Source: Marthasterias glacialis (lineage: Eukaryota > Echinodermata > Asteroidea > Forcipulatida > Asteriidae). Taken from it: 64,000 nt of DNA. The translations under genes and the position numbers were made by a program. Shown one piece after another: positions 40,101-52,100 of this stretch. The stretch covers positions 9,224,629 to 9,288,628 of the forward strand of contig OU452228.1 in NCBI GenBank assembly GCA_911728455.2, in the 5' to 3' direction. Under the pieces are notes generated by a model that had not been told where the DNA came from, made no database searches, and worked only from the letters and a program-made list of their open reading frames with translations. Numbering within the stretch: the stretch's first letter is position 1; the number at the start of each line of letters is the position of its first letter.

Positions 40101-43100
40101 CATCATCCAACATTACATGATACGACAGGAAATAGCAGTTCTCTATTTACCTCTACTACCGCTGTGAACAACCACAACGTTACATCGACGACAAAGAACG
40201 AAGCGTGTCTCCTTCAGCTCATGAAGATAAGAGTCGGATCCGGTCACATGAATGTTTTATGGGACGGGTGTGCTACGTCATCCCTTGTGACAAACAACGC
40301 AGCCAAAGCAGCACGTTTGAAGGGCACTCCCATCAGAGTATCAATCACAAAGGTGGGTGGAGTCACAGAAGAAGTTGAAAGTTTCAGCTACACAGTTCCA
40401 CTCCAGGATAGACAAGGATATATCATCCCGATATTGGCCTACGGCATCGATCGCATCACAGCTGACATCAAAGGTATTGAAGTGAAGCATGTCTCAAAGC
40501 TTTTCAAAGGTATTCATCCTGAAGATCTCAAACGACCCCACGGCCAAGTTGACCTACTTGTCGGATATGATTATGCTGGATATCATCCCATTCGATTGAG
40601 GGCTGTAGATCATCTGCTAGTGCTCGAGAACAGATTTGGTAGATGCCTCGGAGGCCGACACCCGACTATTAGAGAGAGAACAGAGCAAGTCCTCACAACT
40701 GCAGCGATGATACATCACGTCTCAACCTGTTGCTTGGATGACTTCATGAAGCTAGAGAGTATGGGTGTAGAGTGCAAGCCACGTTGCGGCAGCTGCAAGT
40801 GTGGAAAATGTCCTATTGGATCGAAGGACTACACCCTCAAGGAAGAGCGAGAATTGGCATTGATCGAGCAAAACTTGAAGTTCTGTGGAACCTATTGGGA
40901 AGCGGAGTATCCTTGGATCAAGGACCCCAGAGAATTACCAGACAACAAGAAAGTGGCCTTCGCAACTCTAAAGGCTCTTGAGAGACGACTGGGACATGAC
41001 CAAGAGAAAGCTAAAGTGTACGATGCCCAAGTAAACGACATGCTGGAGCGAGGTGTAGCAAGAGAAGTCTCTGAAAGAGAAATGAAGGAGTACCAGGGAC
41101 CTGTTCACTACATAGCACACCATGAAGTTTTGAAGCCTGAAAGCCAGAGCACTCCTGTGAGAATTGTTTTTAACAGCAGTGCAAACTACAAGGGCCACGT
41201 GCTTAATGACTACTGGGCAAAGGGCCCCGACGTAATGAATTCCCTTCTTGGTGTACTTCTGAGATTTAGAGAGAATGAGACAGCTCTGATGGGGGATATA
41301 CGGAAAATGTACCACAGCATCTCCATCACCAATAAAGATCAGCATTGTCACAGATTCTTGTGGAGAAGTATGCAGACTGACCTCGAGCCTCGGACGTATT
41401 GTATGACGGTAGTCAGCATGGGCGATCGACCCTCAGGCACAATTGCTGCAGTAGCCCTACGGAAGACTGCAGAGTTGGGCAAGGGAAAACTTCCTCAAGC
41501 TGCTCTAACGGTAAAGAGGAACGTCTACGTTGATGACATTTTGGAGTCCGTCAGTGGTATAGATGTGGCACATAAAACTGCAAGCGAGATAGAGCTTCTG
41601 ATAAAACCGGGCAATTTCAAGATCAAAGGCTGGACATTTTCTTGTAGAGACGACCACACCTTCGACACAGATACGACATCCCGTGAGTGGTCCTGTAAAG
41701 AAGATAGTGAGAAAGTGCTTGGAATATCGTGGAACCCCAAGGAAGATGCTTTCCATTTCGTGACCAAGGTGAACTTTGCTGCAAAGAAAAAGAAAATCAG
41801 ACAGGGTCCCGACCTAACAGAAGATCAGATTCCAGCTGGGATTCCAGGCATATTGACGAAAAGAATGTGCCTCAGTCAGGTGAACGGCATCTATGATCCT
41901 CTCGGCCTCGTAGCACCGTTTACCGTCAAGGCAAAGATCCTGTTGAGAAAGCTATGGGGGTCGAAGCTTAACTGGGACGACGCCTTACCCGAAACAATGA
42001 GAGAGGAGTGGATCAACTTCTTCAGAGAGTTGTTCGATGTAAGCAAGATAAACTTCTCAAGATGCATAAAACCTGACGGTGTTGACACAAGAGAGAAACC
42101 CAACCTTGTTGTCTTCTCTGATGGCTCGGAACAGGCATTTGGCGCAGTGGCCTACATACAGTGGCCTCTCCAATCTGGTGAATATTCATGTCATCTGGTT
42201 GCCAGCAAGAATCGCATTGCCCCCATCGATATAGTTAGTATTGTGAGGTTGGAGTTATGTGGTGCAGTGCTTAACAAGAGGTTGACCTGTTTCATCAAAA
42301 AGGAGATGCGTTTGGAATTTGGCAGAGAGTTCCACATCATTGATAGCGAGATCGTCAGGTCAATGATACAAAAACAGAGTTATGGATTCAAGACTTTCGT
42401 CGCAACAAGAATTGGTGAAATACAGGAAGCGACTGAGCCGCAGGATTGGTGGTGGTGTAGCGGAGCACTGAATGTTGCAGATTTCATCACCAGAGGCAAG
42501 AAGCCAGTGGAGATTGGCCCCCAGAGTATTTGGCAATTGGGTCCCGAATTTCTTCGTATACCTGCAGAGCAATGGCCAATAGAGCAGACCTGTCGCGATG
42601 GAAGTCTGCCAGAACGTGTCAAGGTTGTTATGGTCGCCGCTACTAAGGAAGTTGACACCTTATCAAGAAGAATTGATGTCAACAAGTACAGCAGTTACAC
42701 CAAACTACTCAGAGTTACTGCAAGAGTCCTTGCCATGTTTGCAGATAAGACACTCTCGAGTGCAGCCAAGATACTTGATGCAAGAGATATTGAGAAAGCA
42801 GAATTGTTCTGGATTCGCGAGGCGCAGAGACCGCTGATGAAGTTGTTCAAGGAAGATAGACGATCTTTCGACAAAAGGTATGCCAGTCTGGGTCCCAAGA
42901 TTCGCCATGATGGAGTCATTATTGTGGGAGAACGCGCCAACAGACACGTGCACTTCAGTTACAATGAACAAGAGATACCCCTCCTACCATATCATGATGT
43001 ATTCACCAAACTGTATGCTGCCTATGTGCACAGCCGAGGTCACCCTGGGGTACAAACCACAATTTCCAAGATCCGCTCCAAGTATTGGGTGATAAATTTG

Positions 43101-46100
43101 TACAAGATGGTGAAGAGCATCAGATATCACTGTGTACCATGCAGGAGACAGGAACGCGACTCAAGTGGCCAAGTGATGGGACAACTACCGATCGAGCGAC
43201 TCAAACCCTCTCCACCTTGGACCTACGTCGGTGTGGATCTCTTTGGGCCATTTGTGACTCGCGGTGAAGTGAATAAGAGAGCGAGAGGTAAGGCTTACGG
43301 TGTGGTCTTCAATTGCTTCACTACTCGGGCAGTTCACATCGATCTCTCTGTTGACTACAGCACAGCAGGGTTCATCCAGGTCCTCCGGAGATTTGTGTCC
43401 ATCAGAGGTTATCCAAGCCAGATTTATAGCGATGGAGGTAGCCAGCTCGTTGCAGCCTCAAAGGAACTCAGGCAAGTTAGAGAAAGCTGGAACCAGGAGA
43501 GTCTGCGGGAGTTTGGAATCGTGAATGGAATGAGTTGGAAGTTTTCCGCAGCAGACTCGCCGTGGCAAAATGGAGTAACAGAAGTTCTCATCAAGGGTAT
43601 CAAGAAGGCCATCTGCCACGCTATTGGAGACCAAGTCCTTCAATTCCATGAGCTGCAGACTGTATGCTTTGAGGTCGCTAACCTTGTGAATGAACGACCC
43701 ATTGGGAGACACCCTAGCGATCCAGAGGATGGGACCTACCTTTGCCCTAATAACTTGCTATTGGGACGCGCTACATCGAGAATACCAAGTGGACCATGGA
43801 AAGAGACGAGCAATCCAAGACATAGAGTGGAGTTCATCCAAAACGTGATTAAGGCATTCTGGACCAAGTGGACAAGAGATTACTTTCCATCATTGATTGT
43901 AAGACAGAAGTGGCATCACGAAAAACGGAATCTGCGGATTGGTGATGTGGTGCTAGTCCAGGATAGCAACGCCATTCGCGGCAAATGGAGGATGGGACTG
44001 ATAGGTGAAGTGTATCCAGACGACAAAGGAAATGTGAGGAACGTCCAGGTAAAGTTGAAGAATCCAGAGTCTGATCAGCGTCGTGGCGTGAACTATACTC
44101 TACTTCAGAGAGCTGTTCAGCGATTGATCGTTCTCGTGCCATCTGACAATGAGATTGACTAGATCGGACATAATTCACGAAATGGATTTTTGGTGGCGGG
44201 AGTGTAAGATTTATTGTTAAACTTATTTATTTATTCTAAGAAATTTTGGGCAGCGCCCTCAATTGGTGCCATTTTTTCATTTACCACTTAGACTGGTGCC
44301 TGATGCATTTTACACTATACATATGTGTGGAATTGGACACTAGATTTATCTCACCATGTTAAACCATGCTCATGCTGGAAAGTAAGGCTGGAGTTTTCCC
44401 TCAAAATTTACCTCGATTCTAAAGTTTATTGAAGTTTGAATTGTAGTACATTATACTATTTCACATAGAGATAACTATATTCATCTTTCTTTGAGAAGTA
44501 CACCATAGATAGCTGTGATTTGAGTTAAGAATTGGACGCCAAACAGTGTAAGTTGAATTTCATTTCCTTTGACAAATTCACATGGATACTCTAGGTCAAA
44601 GTATATTGCCACAAGTGTTGTGGATAAGCTTAATTTGTGTTTATAACATTTTTTTTCTAAATCCTGTTGTATTTGTATTTTTTTTGTGCAGGTTTCAAAC
44701 CCTTCCTTGAGAATAAATTAAAGGAGTTGGAAACAGTAAATGCGAACAATTATTGTGTGACACAGGCTATTCTTACAATAAGCGTGTCAGTTGATAGATT
44801 GTGCTATCATGTGATAAACCATCCACTCTTATAAGTGTGCAGGCGACACTTTATAAGAGTGGATGATTTATCACATGACAGCATGATATATTACCAGCAC
44901 ACCTACTATATGTGGCACCTCAAGCTTGTATTATATACAGCACTGGCTGGTGCAATGGAAGACTGTTGGGAACGCTCTGTAGCAGCAGACTTACCAGGTA
45001 AATCCATTGTTCTTGGAAATGTGTGCATGTTCAGAACTACACAAAACATTCAAAAAATTGACAAGTATGTCTGCTGCCAACTACATTCCAAAGTCCCCCA
45101 TTGTGTGAATAGATGTTTAAGGATTTTTTAGGGTTACAACATTTTAAAAAGTTGTATCGCTTAAAGACTGTTTCACATTATCCGAACGGCAATCAATCTT
45201 AACTGTTTTATCTAAACCTCTCTCGCAACTAGGGCCCTTTTGGAAACCATGGCTTCTGCCCCTGCTTGGGCCCCCCTTCAGTAATTTTGAAAACGTACAG
45301 CTTCTGTATATGGCTTCAAACAGGCAGACGGTGTATAAGCCAGAGCCTTAGCCTAAGCCAGGGCCTAACCTTAAGCCCAAGCCATGGTTTTGACAATGGC
45401 CCAAGGGGACCATTTTCAAAACCATGAATGCAGCAATGAGCTTGGATTAATGACAGAGCCAATGCTGCCATTTCAAAACAGAAACAAAAAAAAGTATTTT
45501 CCCGAGACATAATAATTGAATTGAATTGAATTTTCTGTTTTGCCGCTTACTTGTATCGTTGCTGGTCTGGTACCACTCTCCCTTGCCTGCTGATTGCATA
45601 CGGAATGTAGGGGTCCGTGACGTGTCGATCGTTCTTTCTGAAGTGCACTGTGTACTGAGATGTCTCTGGAAGTAGAATGATTGGATCACCTCTCTTGGTA
45701 CGTGGTGTGAAATCCCCAGAACTTTGAAGAAGAAAGAAAAAAAGAATCATTATTAGGATCTTAGCATAGACCTTTATCACAGTGTCTCGCCATCCTACAA
45801 CTCCAATCAATGTAAGCCCAACATAGAACGTATCCCAATTATGGGTGTTAAAGGACATCCTATGCGTCAACGCATGATGACACGGCGATCCAGCTGTAGC
45901 CCTAGCCAGAGCTGCCAATTCCAACACGGCATGAGGTTAAAAGGGAAAAAAAACCTGGTCCCTTTCCAATAGAATGCGCACCAGTATTCTGTAATGCTAT
46001 ACCACACAGGGAGCAAGACTAAATATGGTGTCAGCCTGATAATGGTCAATGACAGTGTATAACCATGTATCCTGAAGAATCTGAAGAACATATAGAACAA

Positions 46101-49100
46101 TCACAAAAAATAATTCTGAATTCATAAAATGCCTAATTCTACAGCTTTTAAGGTACAAATTGTTTCCAGGCAGGGGAAACATTTGCATGTATTCACGTCA
46201 TCCGGCGTCTACTGGTTGAGCACAAAATTCTGCATTGCACAAAACAATTGTTCTTACCAGAAAAAGATTACAAGCCATATACCGTGTCATGGTGTACTGT
46301 TTGCAACTGGTTCCCTCCCTATTTCTGCTGAACAGACATTTGTTAAGCACTGTTGTCTGCTTAAGCGGCTCTATGAAATTGAGACCAAGGCTTTACCTAT
46401 AACTTAGACCTACCTGCATGTTGACTGTCTGCTACTGTTTGGAGGAGCAAATAAGACCTTTGATGGGTCAGACAGAGACATGCCTGAATTGGAGGAGGGT
46501 AGGGGTCCTGATCCTCTGTCCGGAGGAGGTGATGTGGGAGAAGCCGTCTTAGCAGACTGGGGACGGGGATGGGCAACCTTCAGCGTTGGTTGTCTGTAGC
46601 CATGACGGGGTTCAGGGGTAAGCTGTAAGGATACATAATTTTTTTTTAAAAAGTTCAATTTGAAGGTAAAATACACCATTAGCTCTTGGAAAAATACAAT
46701 CGCTCCAAATCCTCTAGCTTTCAACAGACACATATGTACTGGCAACAAACAAGTGACAAATTCATCCAAATTAGTGCAAATGTGGGATTTGAAACTTTGC
46801 ATGGTGGAGATACAATCTAGTAAGGTTTGCTGTAACACCATGTACATGAGTAGGATTTGAAACTTTGCATGGTGGAGATACAATCTAGTAAGGTTTGCTG
46901 TAACACCATGTACATGAGTAGGATTTGAAACTTTGCATGGTGGAGATACAATCTAGTAAGGTTTGCAGTAACACCATGTACATGAGTAGGATTTGAAACT
47001 TTGCACAGTGGAGATACAATCTAGTAAGGTTTGAGGTAACACCATGTACATGAGTAGGATTGGAAACTTTGCATGGTGGAGATACAATCTAGTAAGGTTT
47101 GCAGTACACCATTCACATTAAAAATATCTTCGTGTTGTGGGAACTCTGAAAAGAACCAGTGGTGAAATGACTCAGTATATTTTGATTCACCAAATCAAAA
47201 CTGACAGAGGATTTCATAGATCTTTTTACTCATAAAGGCTGGTTTTAGAAAAATAGTTTTCTTCTTTTGTATATAATACAAAACAAAACACAGGTGTTAT
47301 TAAAAATGCAGGTGCAATCCAAAAAGTCATTCCTATCTACACATCATCCTGTCAGTGCAAAAACATTCCTACGATGCATCTCCCAAAATAGTGTTTTAGT
47401 TATACGCACAACTTTGAATGTGCAAAAACATTGTTTCTCGCTTTGAGCATCCCAAATTAACACATACAACATAACTATAGGCACCAAGATACAACATTTT
47501 TGCACAGAGCTTCTCTGATGCGAGATACGACCTTATTACAAAATCAAGAAACATTTTTTTTTGCACAGAGTTTCTCTGATGTGAGATACAACATTATTAC
47601 AAAATCAACAAACAACTTTTTTTGCACAGAGCCCCGTCTGATACGAGATGCGACCTTATTACAAAATCAACAAACAACTTTTTTTGCACAGAGCTTCTCT
47701 GATGCGAGATACGACCTTATTACAAAATAAACAAACAACTTTTTTTGCACAGAGCTTCTCTGATGCGAGATACGACCTTGTTACAAAGTCAAGAAACAAC
47801 TTTTTTTGCACAGAGCTTCTCTGATGCGAGATACGACCTTGTTACAAAGTCAAGAAACAACTTTTTTTGCACAGAGCTTCTCTGATGCGAGATACGACCT
47901 TATTACAAAATCAAGAAACAAGTTTTTTGCACAGAGCTTCTCTGATGGAAGATACGACCTTATTACAAAATCAACAAACAACTTTTTTTTTGCACAGAGC
48001 CTTTTTGACACATGGTACAACGTTATTACAAAATTGAGACACAACACGACAACACATTGCATTTGTTAAGGTTTGTGGAGAGTCAGCTGAATTAATTGAT
48101 TTTATATATGATAAAGTATGATATAGTTTTACATGAATGAATTTCTTTTATGCACCTGTCAAAAGTAACGAATGTGAAGAGGAATAAGTGGAAATGAATT
48201 CCTACCTTCTCTTTCTGAAGAGCAAGATGGTCTCCAACTTGATTGGCGAGGTCGACCACTGCCTCAAACTTCACCGTTTTCTCTCTGTTAGCGGCAGGTG
48301 AGTTGCTGCAAATACAGAATCAGAATGGATTACCTGGTCAAGTCATTCGTGATGTGGTGCCACTAGTGCCACTAGAAAGGAATCTAAAGATCATGGAGTA
48401 ACATTATCCACCTCCGATTTCATGCAGCTGCATTCCCAGTTGGCACCGGATGACGTGTATACAAGCAAATGTTTCCCCTGCCTGGAAACTGAAGCTGTGT
48501 AAAGACGCCATTATGTAATTTTGGACCACCAGAGCAAAGGTCGCTCAGACATTCCTCTGCGAAGCGTGCACAGACCACACATACGTCATCTAATGCTTCA
48601 TTTTACCCACACAAAGACCAAAAAAGGTTTTACATATTTTGGTATTTTCTGGCTATTGAGAGGTGATTTCTGTGTAATCCAAGATTCCACGAGACATCGA
48701 GAAGCTTCCACCATTTAATCATTGTTTTTCAGCTCAATGGAGGTAAGTCAGAGTGAGTCAGGAATAGAGCCATGGTTCCGGCTTTAATACCACTCCTATG
48801 CCGCAAATAAGGGCCGATGTTTTGCAATTCGCGTTGTGTGAATTCTGACATTTTCTCGGTCAAAAAAACAAAATGGAAGATCCAATAAAAAGAATCTTTT
48901 TTTCTCTTGGCATTGTCAAGTCAGGGTTTCTTTGTGCCAGCGGTACCCTAAAAAAAAAAAAGGATTCCGGCAGTTCTGCCAAAAGAATCCCACCAGGGGG
49001 ACAGGACACAAAACAGGACACAACTGGTTCAAAGGGAACCTACTATCCCTTTTGTGAAATGTCCTCCAAGGGTATGGTCATACGTGCCTACACACAGACA

Positions 49101-52100
49101 CATCTGTTGTTATCAGGACCCCACAAGGGCCGCTATGTATCTGCACACACACACCAATGGAAGGACATGTCGGAAACGGTATTTCGTCGGCTTGGCCAAC
49201 CCCACGTGGCATAAACATAACTGCTGGACACACACTGCATAATGCTCACTGATAAGATGCCTACCTGCTTCTCATGACAGCTGCCATCTCATCAGGGATG
49301 TACCCTCTGACTGGGGATTTCCTGTTAGCATCTGACTGTCTTCCTGAGCGTGACGAGGGGCGGGGTTGAGGGCTGTGCCTCTCGGTCATCTCATAGAATT
49401 GCTCAAGGGAAGGGTACGTTATCGCATTGCTGGATTGTTGATACACTGTAAGGCAATGGGAGAAGTCAAAACAACTAATTTAGTGGAATCACTATAAAAC
49501 ATGTATGCAGGTGTGATAATTTGCAACGGGATAAGGAATAATGTTTTGGGGTTTTACCCAACACCGATGTGTGATGAGCCCTGTACACTCAGTGCTTCCC
49601 AAAACCTGCATAAATAAAATCCACAGGTTTACTACTCGGGTGGGATTTGAACCACCGACCCCTGCATTCTATAGCAGACATCTTAACCACAAGACCACTG
49701 AGCGTGCCCGGTGATGAGAGGCCAGTCTAATCCTGTAATTAGCAATTTTATGAGTTTTTTTTCTGCAGGACTTGGAGGGGTGTGTCACCTCCCCAATATT
49801 TTTCCTAAGTCGGAATTTAGAGCCACAGTCAACAAATTGAGTACCAAACTTTCCCGAGTAAGAGCTCGGGCCGAACATGAATCCATTCGGCAAGCCTAGA
49901 GATTTGCCGACTGAATTTGCAGACTGAAAATTTTACTTTAATCCTTGTAGTGTGAGAAGTCCAATTTTGAATTACCAAATTGAATATTCTCGGCAATGTG
50001 CAGTCCTCTACGCTCTGAAAACACTTAAAGCCATAGATAAGGGATTATTATTCGGGCCTTCCCAAATCCTATTCAGTCAGACAACTTCCTGTAGTATTTT
50101 GGGGGATTTGAGACGGCTAGGGATGACAAACTTACTCCATGGTGTATTTGTTTGATGATCTTCCTCTGCGTAGCTCGATATCACATCTTGCGTATAAAAC
50201 TCGGGCATCTCACCTCCGTCGTGACTGGCATACCGTACATTAGTTGGTAACCCACCGTGGCCGTAGAAGGCTTGTTTAGCAGCTACTCCCTGGCCGTAGT
50301 GTTGCCTCTCCTGGAAATCCTTCCATTTTTGCAAGTTGTCCGCTTTTTCATCCTCGGCAGTCTTTGGACGGGATGATCCGGAACTATCAGCTGTAAATGA
50401 AAAATAAATCAATATTTAAATGTGAACAACATTGATTAATTTGAAAAAACAAATGTACACAGATTTTCACATAATCTACAACGTACATGGTATAAGGATG
50501 GTCTAGGTGGAAAACTTCCCTTGTAATATTTTTACCCGAAAAACCATAATGGAAAATTGCTTGGCAGCTCTGTATATATGTTGGGTCACATATAGTGCAG
50601 ATACTGGTCTTTGACAATTATCAATGTTGTACATGCAGAAGTGGTTTCAAACATCATGCTTTTGCCAAACTTTTTCAATCGCACGGCAGGGTCAAATTCC
50701 AAAAGTGGTATCAAACGTTGCACTCTTGCTGTGTCAAATATAAAGAAATCAGAATATTTGAATTGGACACGGCAAGAGCGCGACATTTGAAATGGGCCTA
50801 AGAAAACTAAGAGGGAAATTTACAAGTGTTTTTAACCAATGTGTGTAAAACACTGTATACTCAGTACTTTCCCAGGTCCTGTGAACAAAATTCACTGGCA
50901 TTTTTCTGTGAAAGCCTGTGAATTTTTTTCACAGGACTCAGGACAGTACTGAGTATACAGTGCTTAACACACATTGGTGTATTGGTAAAACATTACAAAT
51001 ACTATTCTTCATCCCCGATGTTTTGAACTTACTTGGTACATCAATATGCATCTGCAGCTTGATGGGAGATTTACTCCTCTGATCTGGGGACAGTCCTCCG
51101 TCATACAACTCCTCATCAAACTGTATCCTAGCAACCGGATTAACAAGACTGGATATAGGGTGCTTGTACTTCAAGATGGCCGTCATGTCTGGCTCGCCGT
51201 CTCTACTCATCATGGAAGATTCTGACTTGCTCTCCAGCTCAGAGTGAGAGTACTGGAGGTGGTTCTGGCCGTCGGAGTTGGACCTGGAGGAGTCAGGAGG
51301 CATGTCTTGATTTGGGAGATGGATGGAGACAGAGGTGAGGCTATGCATGGATGGAGCAGAGGTAAGCTGGGAGCCCTCTTGAGTGTCACTGACTCCACTT
51401 GTACTTTCCAGGTCCTAAACAAATCAAGCATGTCAAAAAATTATCTCAGTCACAAAGTAACAGTCCTACAATTTTATTGAGCCCACAGTTTAATATTGTT
51501 CCATTGGATAATGATAGAGTTGTAGCAAACACAAACATACAATGGTCATTTGGTTACAGTATTTGCACATGGAAACGGTAATTCAAGTTTGATTAATTAT
51601 ATATCTGTTGAACTTTTAGGGGGAGACTGCAAATTGAAAACATTTACTGAATTTTCAAAAGTATGTGTTTGGAAAAACTGTAGACTGCAAGACTTGGTTG
51701 TGGTGGGGTTACTATGGCCCAATGCTAAATTACTGTTATCTGGCCAGAGGTCCAGTGGGTATTCTGAGCCCTCAAGTTCAGAGATGTCCCCCTTTTCTTC
51801 ATATCAAACGAAAGATGGAACATTGTTCAAGTTTCTTCCATAGAGGTGTGTACACTTTCTACCTACCGGAAGTGAAGGCTTTGGGGCTATTTTGTAAACA
51901 TATGATGTCATGAGTAAGTTCGGAATTTTTTTTTTTTTTAATTGAACTGGTAACAATTTTAAAATGATATTCAGTGGTCTTACATTGGCCAGAGATTGCT
52001 TCATAATGCCCAGTGCTGATGATGGCCTCTGCATCATCTGTAAGTCAGGTGATGAAGGTGATATGTGATCACTGACAAACCCTGCAGTGAATGTTGCGTC

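Larger units (their letters stand above)
38003..44777 (+). mobile_element. BEL/Pao LTR retrotransposon, looks whole
   Basis: A 6,775-bp element in the 8.2-kb intron, opposite in strand to the host gene. Two 575-bp LTRs (38,003-38,577 and 44,203-44,777) start TGTAAGA and end TCTTACA and look identical by eye. ATAAG is duplicated at 37,998-38,002 and 44,778-44,782. One long frame covers gag, protease, RT, RNase H and integrase, the BEL/Pao order. A purine-rich tract (ggtggcggg) precedes the right LTR. Identical LTRs imply a very recent insertion. No breaks were noticed. Confidence 0.95.

Noticed and set aside
38550-44178. Minus-strand frames across the BEL element
   Set aside because: Shadows of the long plus-strand polyprotein frame.
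47500-48069. Frames in the 61-bp minisatellite
   Set aside because: Artefacts of the unit, with no start or splice context.
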